Positions 1 to 8,569 of a stretch of 64,000 nt of DNA are shown here, one piece after another. Each line of letters starts with the position of its first letter. Positions within the stretch are counted from its first letter, which is position 1. The translations under genes were made by a program, and so were the position numbers. Under the pieces are notes generated by a model. The model had not been told where the DNA came from. It made no database searches and saw only the letters and a list, made by a program, of their open reading frames with translations. The DNA is taken from the NCBI RefSeq assembly GCF_900168195.1, contig NZ_FUYX01000018.1:1-64000 (forward strand). Reading direction: 5' to 3'. The stretch comes from Allobosea thiooxidans (GTDB lineage: Bacteria > Pseudomonadota > Alphaproteobacteria > Rhizobiales > Beijerinckiaceae).

Positions 1-86
1 GGTCAAACCCACCGGACCAAACGCCCTGCCAGTCAGTGAAGCGCGTCAACAGCGCCGCTCAGCGGCGGCGCCGTCTCGATGGGCGG

Positions 87-116
87 TTTATAGGCGGGAC
101 CCCTTTCTCCTGTCAA
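87..116 (-). promoter_or_regulatory. Strong leftward sigma-70 promoter, rRNA/tRNA-like
   Basis: Read on the minus strand, a perfect -35 hexamer TTGACA (111-116) is followed after 18 bases by the -10 hexamer TATAAA (87-92). Just upstream, at about 120-170, the sequence is unusually AT-rich for this genome (runs of A and T around 129-150), like an UP element. Such consensus promoters with UP-like patches typically drive rRNA or tRNA operons in Hyphomicrobiales; the downstream gene lies off the left edge, so this target is an inference. A GC hairpin (GCCGCTCAGCGGC, 54-66) lies in the presumed leader. Confidence 0.7.
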
Positions 117-286
117 CGGCCATTTTGAAAGTTTTTCGACAAAAAACGGTTCTCCATGGAATTCAAATAGTTAGCCGGAGAATCCGGTTTCTCCCGGCAG
201 CGGCGCCCCGTTTTTCTCCACCGCAGCGCCGCATGCGCCCTTCCCTGCCCCCTGGGCGAGGCTCGCAAGGCCGGCTCAGAACCGCC

Positions 287-1153
287 TCAGGACGGCAGAT
301 CGGCCTCGGCCAAGGCCTCGGCAAGAAAGCCGCTCAGCGCCGCGACCGCGGCCGACGCACGACCGGGCGCCTGATGCAGCGCGATCTCCGAGGCCGGCAG
401 AGCCGGCAATCCCTGATCGGGGCCCAGCAGCTTGAGGCCCGGCCGGGCCGTGCCCGCCTTGACCACGGTCAGCGCCGCGCCCGAGGCCGCCACGGCCTCG
501 ACCGCGCCGATGCTCGAGGAGGAGAACAGGATGCGCCAGCGCAGCCCCGCCTCGTTCAACGCCTCCAGCGCCCATTCCCGGAACATGTTGGGCGCCTTCA
601 GCAGCGCGAGTTGCAGCGGCTCGTCCAGCGCGAAAGCCACGCGATCGGAGCAGGCCCAGGCGGTGTGCTCCTTGCGAAGCACATCGCCGCGGCCATCGCC
701 GGCCTTCTGCGTCGCGAGCACGAGATCAAACTCCTCGCCGAGGCTGTTCAGCAGATCCCGGGTGAAGCCGGTCGTGACTTCGAGTTCGACCTCGGGATGC
801 GAGCGGGCGAAGCGGGCCAGCGTCTCGGGCAGGACGATGGTGGCGTAGTCATCCATCACCGCGAGCCGGACGCGGCCCCTGACGCTTTGCGCGTTGATGA
901 CGTCGAGCGCCTCGTCATGCAGGGCGACGATGCGGCGGGCATAGCCGAGGAACTGCTCGCCCGCGCGCGTCAGCAACACCTCGTGCGGCGAGCGTTGCAG
1001 CAGCGTCTGCCCCGCCAGCTCCTCGAGCCTGCGGATCTGGGTGCTCACCGTCGACTGGCTGCGGGCGAGAGCGGCCGCAGCGCGGGTGAAGCTGCGCAAC
1101 TCGGCGATCGTCGCGAAGCTGCGCAGCAGATCAACGTCGATATTGCGCAGCAT
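287..1153 (-). CDS. LysR-family transcriptional regulator
   Basis: A 288-residue LysR-type regulator, the usual family length. Residues about 5-62 form the winged helix-turn-helix (LRSFATIAELRSFTRAAAAL, then STVSTQIRRLEEL), and the rest is the periplasmic-binding-like effector domain. The frame is open further upstream, but the start at 1153 (MLRNIDVDLL) gives the canonical LysR N-terminus. It is divergent from the dihydroxy-acid dehydratase gene, and a 13-base palindrome of LysR-box type lies between them, so it may regulate that gene and itself. The effector is unknown; branched-chain amino-acid control is only a guess from position. Confidence 0.9.
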   Translation of the reverse strand: MLRNIDVDLLRSFATIAELRSFTRAAAALARSQSTVSTQIRRLEELAGQTLLQRSPHEVLLTRAGEQFLGYARRIVALHDEALDVINAQSVRGRVRLAVMDDYATIVLPETLARFARSHPEVELEVTTGFTRDLLNSLGEEFDLVLATQKAGDGRGDVLRKEHTAWACSDRVAFALDEPLQLALLKAPNMFREWALEALNEAGLRWRILFSSSSIGAVEAVAASGAALTVVKAGTARPGLKLLGPDQGLPALPASEIALHQAPGRASAAVAALSGFLAEALAEADLPS

Positions 1154-1195
1154 GCCCCTGCCCCCAAGGCTCCTTGCGATGACCAAGGCCCGTTA

Positions 1196-1208
1196 TGCCA
1201 ATTTGGCA
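1196..1208. promoter_or_regulatory. LysR-type T-N11-A palindrome (candidate operator)
   Basis: TGCCAA-T-TTGGCA is a perfect inverted repeat of exactly T-N11-A form, the classic LysR-type recognition motif, placed 43 bases upstream of the LysR start and between the divergent LysR and ilvD genes. This is seen directly; binding is inferred. Confidence 0.55.
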
Positions 1209-1352
1209 CCGGGCTGTCCCGGCCATCGGCGCAGGCGCGGCCATGCGCGCCGCCGATCATGGAAATCGAAGAATTCAATTATGCCGCAGCGGGCGGCGAC
1301 GATAGGTTGCAGCCCAACGGGACATCAGGAGCCCGCAACGGAGACGCATGAG

Positions 1353-3194
1353 ATGCCCAGGCTGAGATCCGCCACCTCCACCCATGGCCGCAACATGGCC
1401 GGCGCCCGCGGCCTGTGGCGCGCCACCGGCATGAAGGACGGCGATTTCGGCAAGCCGATCATCGCCGTGGTCAACTCCTTCACCCAGTTCGTGCCGGGCC
1501 ATGTCCATCTGAAGGATCTCGGCCAGCTCGTCGCGCGCGAGATCGAGAAGGCCGGCGGCGTCGCCAAGGAGTTCAACACGATCGCGGTCGATGACGGCAT
1601 CGCCATGGGCCATGACGGCATGCTCTACAGCCTGCCCTCGCGCGAGCTGATCGCCGACAGCGTCGAATACATGGTCAACGCGCATTGCGCCGACGCGATG
1701 GTCTGCATCTCGAATTGCGACAAGATCACGCCAGGCATGCTGATGGCGGCGATGCGGCTCAACATCCCGACCGTCTTCGTCTCGGGTGGGCCGATGGAAG
1801 CGGGCAAGTTCATCGCCGAGGGCGTGCTGAAGAAGGTCGACCTCGTCGACGCGATGATCGCCGCGGCCGACGACAAATACACCGACGCGCAGGTCGACGT
1901 GATCGAGCGCTCGGCTTGCCCGACCTGCGGTTCCTGTTCCGGCATGTTCACCGCCAATTCGATGAACTGCCTGACCGAGGCGCTGGGCCTCGCTTTGCCC
2001 GGCAATGGTTCGACGCTCGCCACCCATGCCGACCGCAAGCGCCTCTTCGTCGAGGCCGGCCATCTGATCGTCGACATCGCGCGCCGCTACTACGACCAGA
2101 ACGACGAGAGCGTGCTGCCGCGCAATGTCGGCTCGTTCAAGGCCTTTGAGAACGCGATGACGCTCGACATCGCCATGGGCGGCTCGACCAACACGGTTCT
2201 GCACCTGCTGGCGGCGGCGCATGAGGCCGAGATCGACTTCACCATGGCCGATATCGACCGGCTGTCGCGGCGCGTGCCCGTGCTCTGCAAGGTCGCGCCG
2301 GCCGTCGCGGACGTCCATATGGAAGATGTCCACCGCGCCGGCGGCATCATGGCGATCCTGGGCGAGCTCGACCGCGCCGGGCTGATCGACACCTCGCTGC
2401 CAACCGTCCACAGCCCGACCATGGCCGAGGCGCTTTCGCGCTGGGACATCAAACAGACGCATAGCGAGGCGGTGCGCAGCTTCTACAGCGCCGCGCCCGG
2501 CGGCGTGCCGACGCAGACCGCCTTCAGCCAGGAGCGGCGCTTCGAGGAGCTCGACCTCGACCGGGAGGCCGGTGTGATCCGCAGCGCCGAGCACGCCTAT
2601 TCCAAGGATGGCGGCCTTGCCGTGCTGTTCGGCAACATCGCGCTGGACGGCTGCATCGTGAAGACGGCGGGCGTCGACGCCTCGATCCTCAAATTCTCCG
2701 GCCCCGCCGTGATCTTCGAAAGCCAGGACGCGGCGGTCGACGGCATCCTCAACCGCAAGGTCAATCCCGGCGACATCGTGCTGATCCGCTATGAGGGGCC
2801 GCGCGGCGGGCCCGGCATGCAGGAAATGCTCTACCCGACGAGCTATCTGAAGTCGAAGGGCCTCGGAAAGACCTGCGCGCTCGTCACCGACGGGCGCTTC
2901 TCGGGCGGCTCCTCCGGCCTGTCCATCGGCCATGTCTCGCCGGAAGCGGCCGAGGGCGGCGCGATCGGCCTGGTCGAGAGCGGCGACATCATCGCCATCG
3001 ACATCCCGAACCGCTCGATCGCGCTCCAGGTCTCGGACGAGGAGCTGGCGCGCCGGCGCGCGGCGATGGAAGCGAAGGGCAAGGACGCCTGGAAGCCGGC
3101 CGCCCCGCGCAAGCGCAAGGTCTCGACCGCGCTCAAGGCCTATGCCGCGACGACGACGAGCGCCGCCAAAGGCGCGGTGCGCATGGTCGACTGA
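1353..3194 (+). CDS. ilvD: Dihydroxy-acid dehydratase
   Basis: A 613-residue enzyme that converts 2,3-dihydroxy-isovalerate or -methylvalerate to the 2-oxo acids, the third common step of valine and isoleucine synthesis, in the cytosol. The protein shows the family iron-sulfur cysteines in CISNCDK (C122) and in SACPTCGSCSG (C195), and the GRFSGGSSG motif near the C-terminus holding the catalytic serine. Length fits the E. coli-type IlvD. The start at 1353 (MPRLRSATST) follows a GGAG about ten bases upstream; an ATG five bases earlier is out of frame and stops at once. The frame stays open upstream to 1041 but that part lies over the divergent promoter region. A hairpin follows the stop. Confidence 0.97.
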   Translation: MPRLRSATSTHGRNMAGARGLWRATGMKDGDFGKPIIAVVNSFTQFVPGHVHLKDLGQLVAREIEKAGGVAKEFNTIAVDDGIAMGHDGMLYSLPSRELIADSVEYMVNAHCADAMVCISNCDKITPGMLMAAMRLNIPTVFVSGGPMEAGKFIAEGVLKKVDLVDAMIAAADDKYTDAQVDVIERSACPTCGSCSGMFTANSMNCLTEALGLALPGNGSTLATHADRKRLFVEAGHLIVDIARRYYDQNDESVLPRNVGSFKAFENAMTLDIAMGGSTNTVLHLLAAAHEAEIDFTMADIDRLSRRVPVLCKVAPAVADVHMEDVHRAGGIMAILGELDRAGLIDTSLPTVHSPTMAEALSRWDIKQTHSEAVRSFYSAAPGGVPTQTAFSQERRFEELDLDREAGVIRSAEHAYSKDGGLAVLFGNIALDGCIVKTAGVDASILKFSGPAVIFESQDAAVDGILNRKVNPGDIVLIRYEGPRGGPGMQEMLYPTSYLKSKGLGKTCALVTDGRFSGGSSGLSIGHVSPEAAEGGAIGLVESGDIIAIDIPNRSIALQVSDEELARRRAAMEAKGKDAWKPAAPRKRKVSTALKAYAATTTSAAKGAVRMVD

Positions 3195-3208
3195 TCGCAG
3201 ATCCTATC

Positions 3209-3238
3209 ATGCGCCCGGCTGGAGACGGCCGGGCGCAT
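3209..3238 (+). terminator. Hairpin after ilvD
   Basis: An 11-base-pair perfect stem (ATGCGCCCGGC / GCCGGGCGCAT) with an 8-base loop begins 14 bases after the ilvD stop. There is only a short T-containing tail, so it may be a weak or processing-type terminator. Confidence 0.6.
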
Positions 3239-3396
3239 GGCTTTGCCGAGAGCGAATTTCCAGAGAGCGAGCCCCGGAAAGGGGCTTTCTTCCGTTTTGC
3301 GCGCAGGCGCCGCCGCGATGCCAGTTTGGCGTTGCCCGGCGCATCCGGTTCCGCCTATTGAGCCTGCCGCGATTTCAAGCACACCGGCCGGCCTTC

Positions 3397-4503
3397 ATGA
3401 CTTCCGTTTCCCCCCAGCCTTCCGCGGACGGGCGCTCGCGCCTGCGGCTCTTCGTTCCGATCCTCGCGGGCGCGACCTGGCGGGACCGGCTCGTCGCCTG
3501 CCTCGGAGCCCTGGTCTGCGTCGGCGCGACCGGGCTGATCAGCAGCCTGCTTCTCGGCCATGATCCGCATCTGCCGCTGCTCGTCGCGCCTATGGGCGCC
3601 TCGGCCCTGCTGCTCTTCGCCATCCCGTCGAGCCCGCTCGCGCAGCCCTGGCCGATCGTCGGCGGCAACACCGTCTCGGCGCTGATCGGCCTCGCCGTCA
3701 GCCGCTACGTGCCGGAGCCCGCCATTGCCGCGGGTTTCGCCGTCGCGCTCGCGATCGCCGCGATGTCGCTGCTGCGCTGCCTGCATCCTCCCGGCGGCGC
3801 GGCCGCGCTCACCGCGGCGCTGGGCGGGCCTGCCGTCGCGGCCTATGGGCTCGGCTTCGCCTTCGTGCCGGTCGGGCTCAACGCGCTGGTGCTGACCCTG
3901 CTCGGCGTCGCCTTCCATCGCTTCTCCAGCCACAGCTACCCGCATCGCGCCGCCCCCGCAGCGAACGCCCACGGCACCAAGGACCCGCCCTCCATCAACC
4001 GCGTCGGCTTCAATGAAGCCGATATCGACGCCGCCCTCGGCGATCTGGGCGAGGCCTTCGACATCGACCGCACCGATCTCGACAAGCTGCTCCGGCGCGT
4101 CGAGCAGCATGCGCTCGGGCGCAGCCATGGTCAGCCGCTCTGCGCCGACATCATGTCGCGCGATCTGATCAAGGTGGACCAGCACGACGACGTCGAGACC
4201 GCCCGCCGGCTGCTGCTCGACCATGCCATCCGGACGCTGCCGGTGGTCGACCGCGACAACAGGCTGCTCGGAACGCTTGGCCTGCGCGAGCTAGCGCGGC
4301 CGGGGCAGCGTGTCCGCGACGTGATGTCGGCAGCCGTCGTCGCGCAGCCGCAGGAGCCGGCCATCGACCTGATCCCGACCCTGACCGACGGCCGCCACCA
4401 TGCGGTTGTCGTGGTCGACCGCCAGGAACGCGTGATCGGCCTCGTCAGCCAGAGCGACCTGCTCGGCATGCTGCTGAGCCCGCTGCGTCGCGAGGCCGCC
4501 TGA
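3397..4503 (+). CDS. HPP-family membrane protein with tandem CBS domains
   Basis: A 368-residue integral membrane protein. The N-terminal half (about residues 20-180) has four or more hydrophobic segments and the HPP-family signature (LLVAPMGASALLLFA, then CLHPPGGAAALTAALGG). The C-terminal part (about 245-365) holds two CBS motifs (IMSRDLIKVDQ... and VMSAAVVAQPQ...), which usually bind adenine nucleotides and regulate transporters. HPP proteins have been linked to nitrite transport in plastids and cyanobacteria; that role is not shown here. The start at 3397 (MTSVSPQP) is chosen because the frame upstream overlaps ilvD antisense-like sequence. It stands alone. Confidence 0.85.
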   Translation: MTSVSPQPSADGRSRLRLFVPILAGATWRDRLVACLGALVCVGATGLISSLLLGHDPHLPLLVAPMGASALLLFAIPSSPLAQPWPIVGGNTVSALIGLAVSRYVPEPAIAAGFAVALAIAAMSLLRCLHPPGGAAALTAALGGPAVAAYGLGFAFVPVGLNALVLTLLGVAFHRFSSHSYPHRAAPAANAHGTKDPPSINRVGFNEADIDAALGDLGEAFDIDRTDLDKLLRRVEQHALGRSHGQPLCADIMSRDLIKVDQHDDVETARRLLLDHAIRTLPVVDRDNRLLGTLGLRELARPGQRVRDVMSAAVVAQPQEPAIDLIPTLTDGRHHAVVVVDRQERVIGLVSQSDLLGMLLSPLRREAA

Positions 4504-4825
4504 GACGCCGACCTCCCTTGTCCGCGAACCAATCCGGCTTCGGCGGGGCCAGCGCCGGATTGCCGACGCACCCCGCCGCACGCGTGGCGGCGGCGGCCTA
4601 TCCCCCTGTCACAGCGCCGGATTCGCCCGAAACGTGATTTCCACTTCCGGGCCCGATGCTTTAGCGTGGTGACAGGCAGCGAGCGCCTCGCGCGTGTCTT
4701 CGTCCGAACCGGCCGTTTCGTCCAGCGAAACGGCCGCCCCTTGTCCGGCAGCGCCGCGCCGTCGTCTCCTTCCGGCACCGGGGGCGCGAGGGGCGGCTCC
4801 GGGCGGGCAGCGCGAAGAGGGTGCC
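4504..4825. other. Intergenic region upstream of the amino-acid ABC operon
   Basis: About 320 bases without a convincing gene on either strand; it presumably carries the operon promoter. The only clear signal is the GAAGAGG ribosome site at 4814-4820. I see no terminator, RNA or repeat. Confidence 0.5.
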
Positions 4826-5671
4826 ATGTTCCATAAGATGATGAAGATCGCGGCGGGGCTCGGGGTCATCGCCTGCGCGATGCTGCCTGCGACAGGCGCT
4901 TCGGCCCAGGGCAAGCTCAAGGAGGTGCTGAGCCGCGGCAAGCTCATCGTCGGCACCGGCAGCACCAATCCGCCCTGGCATTTCCGCAACGAGAAGGGCG
5001 AGCTCGTCGGCTTCGACATCGAGATCGCCAAGATCATCGCGCAGGGCCTTTTCGACGACCCCAACAAGATCGAATTCGTGAACCAGGCCTCGGATGCCCG
5101 CATCCCGAACATCGTCACCGGCAAGGTCGACATCGCCTGCCAGTTCGTCACCGTCACCGCGGCGCGCGCGCAGCAGGTCGCCTTCACCGTGCCCTATTAC
5201 CGCGAGGGCGTCAGCCTGATGCTGGTCGCCGGCGGCCCCTTCGCCGATTTCGCGGCGTTGAAGGCGGCGGGCAGCAAGGTTACCGTCTCGGTGCTGCAGA
5301 ACGTCTTCGCGGAGAAGATGGTCAAGGACGCGCTGCCGGAGGCAAAGGTCGACCAGTTCGAGAGCGTCGACCTGATGTACCAGGCGCTGAATTCGGGCCG
5401 CGCCCAGGCTGCCGCCACCGACTCCTCGTCGCTACGCTTCTACATGAAGCAGAATCCCGGCCGCTATGTGGATTCGGGCTATAGTTGGAACCCGCAGACC
5501 TATTCCTGCATCGTCAAGCAGGGTGACCCGGACTGGCTCGGTTTCGTCAACGTCGCGCTGCGCGAGTCGATGACCGGCACGACCTTCCCGAACTACAAGG
5601 CGGCCTATGAGCGCTGGTTCGGCGAGACGCCGCCGGAGCCCAAGATCGGCTTCCCGCAGGAATTCCGCTGA
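4826..5671 (+). CDS. Polar amino-acid ABC transporter, periplasmic binding protein
   Basis: A 281-residue solute-binding protein of the bacterial extracellular family 3. Residues 1-27 are a signal peptide (MKIAAGLGVIACAMLPATGASAQ), followed by the typical opening LKEVLSRGKLIVGT and NPPWHF, and ligand-domain signatures such as GFDIEIAKIIA. Start at 4826 follows GAAGAGG. It is the first gene of a four-gene uptake operon with two permeases and an ATPase, spaced 18 bases from the next gene. The family binds Glu, Gln, His, Arg, cystine or opines; the exact ligand cannot be read. Confidence 0.93.
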   Translation: MFHKMMKIAAGLGVIACAMLPATGASAQGKLKEVLSRGKLIVGTGSTNPPWHFRNEKGELVGFDIEIAKIIAQGLFDDPNKIEFVNQASDARIPNIVTGKVDIACQFVTVTAARAQQVAFTVPYYREGVSLMLVAGGPFADFAALKAAGSKVTVSVLQNVFAEKMVKDALPEAKVDQFESVDLMYQALNSGRAQAAATDSSSLRFYMKQNPGRYVDSGYSWNPQTYSCIVKQGDPDWLGFVNVALRESMTGTTFPNYKAAYERWFGETPPEPKIGFPQEFR

Positions 5672-5689
5672 GCCGTCTGACCGCGCCTC

Positions 5690-6349
5690 GTGGATTACTC
5701 GCTGCATTTCGGCGCCGTCTGGGCGAGCTTCGACAAGCTTCTGTCGGGGCTCGCCATCGGCCTCGGGCTCGCCGTCGTCGCCGTCGCGATCGGCACCCTG
5801 CTAGGCCTGCTCTCGGCCTTCGCCAGCGTCGCGCCCTACCGGGCGCTGCGCAGCCTCGCGGCCCTCTATGTCTCGCTGGTCCGCAACCTGCCCCTGCTGG
5901 TGCTGGTCCTGCTCGCCTATTTCGCCCTGCCCCAGACGGGCATCACCCTCGACAAGTACCAGAGTTTCGTCGGCGCGCTGGCGCTCTATTCCGGCGCGTA
6001 TCTCACCGAAGTGTTCCGGGCGGGACTGATCTCCGTGCCCAAGGGCGTGATCGAGGCGGCGCGCTCGATCGGCCTGACGCGGCTGCAGACCAATGTTTCC
6101 GTCGTTGCGCCGATCATGCTGCGCAACGCCCTGCCATCGCTCGGCAACACCTTCATCGGCATGTTCAAGGATTCGTCCATCGCCGCCGCCATCGCCGTGC
6201 CGGAACTGACTTTCGAGGCCCGCAAGATCAACGTCGACACCTTCCGGGTCATCGAGACATGGACGGTCGCGAGCGGGCTCTACATCGCCGCCTGCGTCGT
6301 CATCGCCATGCTGCTGCGCGGCCTGGAACGGCGCTTCCCGAAGTTCTGA
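5690..6349 (+). CDS. Polar amino-acid ABC transporter permease (first)
   Basis: A 219-residue inner-membrane permease with about five hydrophobic segments. The EAA-type loop that contacts the ATPase is visible (EAARSIGLTRLQ), as is the start of the HisM/GlnP-type fold (GLGLAVVAVAIGTLLGLLSAF). The start is GTG at 5690, directly after the binding-protein gene; no ATG is available in that position. It is seven bases from the second permease gene, with which it should form the membrane pore. Confidence 0.92.
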   Translation: MDYSLHFGAVWASFDKLLSGLAIGLGLAVVAVAIGTLLGLLSAFASVAPYRALRSLAALYVSLVRNLPLLVLVLLAYFALPQTGITLDKYQSFVGALALYSGAYLTEVFRAGLISVPKGVIEAARSIGLTRLQTNVSVVAPIMLRNALPSLGNTFIGMFKDSSIAAAIAVPELTFEARKINVDTFRVIETWTVASGLYIAACVVIAMLLRGLERRFPKF

Positions 6350-6356
6350 GGCGCCG

Positions 6357-7010
6357 ATGCAAGTCTTTCTCGATCAGCTCTGGATCGCCCGCTTCGCCCT
6401 CTGGGACGGCTTCCTGCTCACCGTCCAGATCGCCGCCGCCTCGATCCTGTTCGGCACGCTGCTCGGCGGCATCGTCGGCATCCAGCTCTCCTACGCACCC
6501 TGGTGGCTGAAGCTGCCCTTCCGGCTCTATGTCGACATCATGCGCGGCACGCCGGTGCTCGTCCTGATCCTCGCCGCCTTCTACATCCCCTCTGTCGCGG
6601 GCCTGAGCCTCGGCCCGACGCAGGCCGGCATCCTGGCCCTCTCGCTCTTCGCCGGCGCGCATATCGGCGAATTGCTGCGCGGCTCGCTGCAGGCGATCCC
6701 GCCCGGGCAGGCGGAGGCGGGGCGCAGCATCGGGCTGACCTTCCCGCAGTTGCTCGCCTATGTGCTGCTGCCCCAGGCGGCGCGCAGCGCGCTGCCGCCC
6801 TGGATCAATACCGGCGTCGAGCTGATCAAGGGCTCGAGCCTGCTTTCGATGATCGGCGTCGGCGAACTCCTGCTCAAGACGCAGGAGATCATCGGCCGCA
6901 ACTTCATGACCATCCAGTTCTATGTCTTCGCCGGCATCCTCTATCTGGCGATCAACATCGTGCTGGACCAACTGGGCAAAGCCGTCGAAAGACGGGTCGG
7001 GCAACACTGA
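6357..7010 (+). CDS. Polar amino-acid ABC transporter permease (second)
   Basis: A 217-residue permease paralogous to the preceding one, with about five membrane segments and an EAA-type loop EAGRSIGLTFPQ. FRLYVDIMRGTPVLVLI is the hallmark sequence of amino-acid permeases of this family (RGTP). Its stop overlaps the start of the ATPase gene by one base (TGATG), which indicates translational coupling. It probably heterodimerises with the upstream permease. Confidence 0.93.
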   Translation: MQVFLDQLWIARFALWDGFLLTVQIAAASILFGTLLGGIVGIQLSYAPWWLKLPFRLYVDIMRGTPVLVLILAAFYIPSVAGLSLGPTQAGILALSLFAGAHIGELLRGSLQAIPPGQAEAGRSIGLTFPQLLAYVLLPQAARSALPPWINTGVELIKGSSLLSMIGVGELLLKTQEIIGRNFMTIQFYVFAGILYLAINIVLDQLGKAVERRVGQH

Positions 7011-7783
7011 TGGACAAGCAGCAACCCCTCCTGGCGATCCGCGGCCTGACGAAGCGATTCGGCACGGTCGACGTGCTCAAGGGCGTCGACCTCGATCTCG
7101 ACCGGCGCGACGTCGTCTCGATCATCGGCTCCAGCGGCTCGGGCAAGACGACGCTGCTGCGCTGCGTCAACCTGCTGGAAGAGTATCAGGGCGGCGACAT
7201 CGTCCTCGACGGCGAGACCATCGGCTACCGCTCGGCGAATGGCCGCCGCCACAGGTTCGGCGACCGCGAATTGTCGCGCCAGCGTTCGATGACCGGTATG
7301 GTCTTCCAGAGCTTCAACCTGTTCCCGCATCTGACCGCTGCCGGCAACGTCATGCTCGGCCTGCGCAAGGTGCTGAGGCTGCCCAAGGCCGAGGCCCGGG
7401 CTGTCGCCGAGACATGGCTTACCCGCGTCGGGCTCGCCGCCCGGGCCGATCACTATCCGAGCCAGCTTTCGGGCGGGCAGCAGCAGCGCGTCGCGATCGC
7501 GCGAGCGCTGGCGATGAACCCCAAGCTCGTCCTGCTCGACGAGGTCACCTCGGCGCTCGATCCGGAGCTGGTCCAGGAGGTCCTCAACACCGTGAAGAGC
7601 ATCGCCGACGACGGGGCGACGCTGCTGATCGTGACGCATGAGATGCGCTTCGCGCGCGACGTCTCGAGCCGCGTCGTCTTCATGGAGCAGGGCCGCATCG
7701 TCGAGGACGGCCCGCCTGAGCAGATCTTCGGGGCACCGAAGAACCAGCGCCTGGCCGCGTTCCTGCGCAACACGCGCCACTGA
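7010..7783 (+). CDS. Polar amino-acid ABC transporter ATPase
   Basis: A 257-residue cytosolic ATP-binding subunit. Walker A is GSSGSGKTT, the signature is LSGGQQQR, and Walker B is LVLLDEVTSALD followed by the H-loop in THEM. The MVFQSFNLFPHLTAAGNVMLGL stretch is typical of the GlnQ/HisP/OccP group. The start ATG at 7010 overlaps the permease stop. It ends the four-gene operon, with a strong hairpin 40 bases downstream. Confidence 0.95.
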   Translation: MDKQQPLLAIRGLTKRFGTVDVLKGVDLDLDRRDVVSIIGSSGSGKTTLLRCVNLLEEYQGGDIVLDGETIGYRSANGRRHRFGDRELSRQRSMTGMVFQSFNLFPHLTAAGNVMLGLRKVLRLPKAEARAVAETWLTRVGLAARADHYPSQLSGGQQQRVAIARALAMNPKLVLLDEVTSALDPELVQEVLNTVKSIADDGATLLIVTHEMRFARDVSSRVVFMEQGRIVEDGPPEQIFGAPKNQRLAAFLRNTRH

Positions 7784-7822
7784 GCCGCGTCGCAGGCCGC
7801 AACCGCCCGGCTGGAAAAGCGG

Positions 7823-7848
7823 AACGCCGCGCCTCGCGGCGCGGCGTT
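7823..7848. terminator. Bidirectional hairpin between convergent genes
   Basis: An 11-base-pair perfect stem with a TCGC loop (AACGCCGCGCC / GGCGCGGCGTT) between the ABC operon and the convergent secreted-protein gene. Its symmetry suits termination from both sides, although the flanking T tracts are short. Confidence 0.7.
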
Positions 7849-7879
7849 GCCATATCGGCTCGAGCAGCCGTCTCGGCGA

Positions 7880-8335
7880 TCAGCCCTTGAGCTTGGCGTT
7901 GCACTGGCTCCAGTAGCCGCCGCCCTTCTCGATCCACTTCAGCTCGCCATTGGCGTTGGCCGCCTTGTTGGCGTTGTACTGGTCGGCGCAGGTCTTCAGG
8001 CGCGCCTTGCCGGCCGACTCATTGGAGTATTTCTGCGAGACCGTCTTCGGGAAGACCGCAGCCTTGGCCTTGCCCATCGGCTTGGCGGCAGGCGCCGCGG
8101 CGGGGGCGGCCGTCTCGGCCGGCATGGCCGCGGCGGCATCGGCCTCGTTGGCGTCGTCGTCGCCGCACTGGGCCTTGCGGAAATCATTCCACTTCTGGCC
8201 CTTCAGCGTGTTGGCCTTCTTGGCGTCCTGATACTTGGCGCTGCATTCCTTCATCGTCAGCGCCGCCGCGGGTGTCGCAGCGAAGCAGGCGAGGGCGAAG
8301 GCCGATGCTGATGCGAGAATGAAAGTCCTGAACAT
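7880..8335 (-). CDS. Small secreted protein of unknown function
   Basis: A 151-residue protein with a clear signal peptide (ILASASAFALACFAATPAAA, cleavage near residue 26). The mature part has two cysteine-bearing blocks, TMKECSAKYQDAKKANTL...AQCG near the N-terminus and CADQYNANKAANANGEL...YWSQC at the C-terminus, joined by an Ala/Pro-rich linker. Both blocks have a similar Cys-x-x-x-Tyr pattern, suggesting an internal duplication. GGAGAA six bases upstream supports the start at 8335 over the ATG at 8347. Similar proteins are common in Hyphomicrobiales, but I know no function. Likely periplasmic. Confidence 0.8.
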   Translation of the reverse strand: MFRTFILASASAFALACFAATPAAALTMKECSAKYQDAKKANTLKGQKWNDFRKAQCGDDDANEADAAAAMPAETAAPAAAPAAKPMGKAKAAVFPKTVSQKYSNESAGKARLKTCADQYNANKAANANGELKWIEKGGGYWSQCNAKLKG

Positions 8336-8569
8336 GGCGTTCTCCATGGCAAAGCGTGCTGCCGCCGGTCGGCATGCCACTCCGATTTGCCCGCCGAAGC
8401 AAGCCCTTTCCGGCGCGCCAACAACCCATCCGCCCGCAAGATGTTCCTTTGCAGGCAAGGTCTTGCGTCGATGAGCGAGGCATGGACCGGGGGACCATCC
8501 GGGCCCACCCCTTGCCGGTTTCCTGCATTTCCCTGCTATATGACGGCCCAACTCACAGCTGGAGGCGAT

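Noticed and set aside
1275..2933. Long open frame on the minus strand across ilvD (552 codons)
   Set aside because: It mirrors ilvD, has no recognisable family blocks and is typical of antisense frames in GC-rich DNA.
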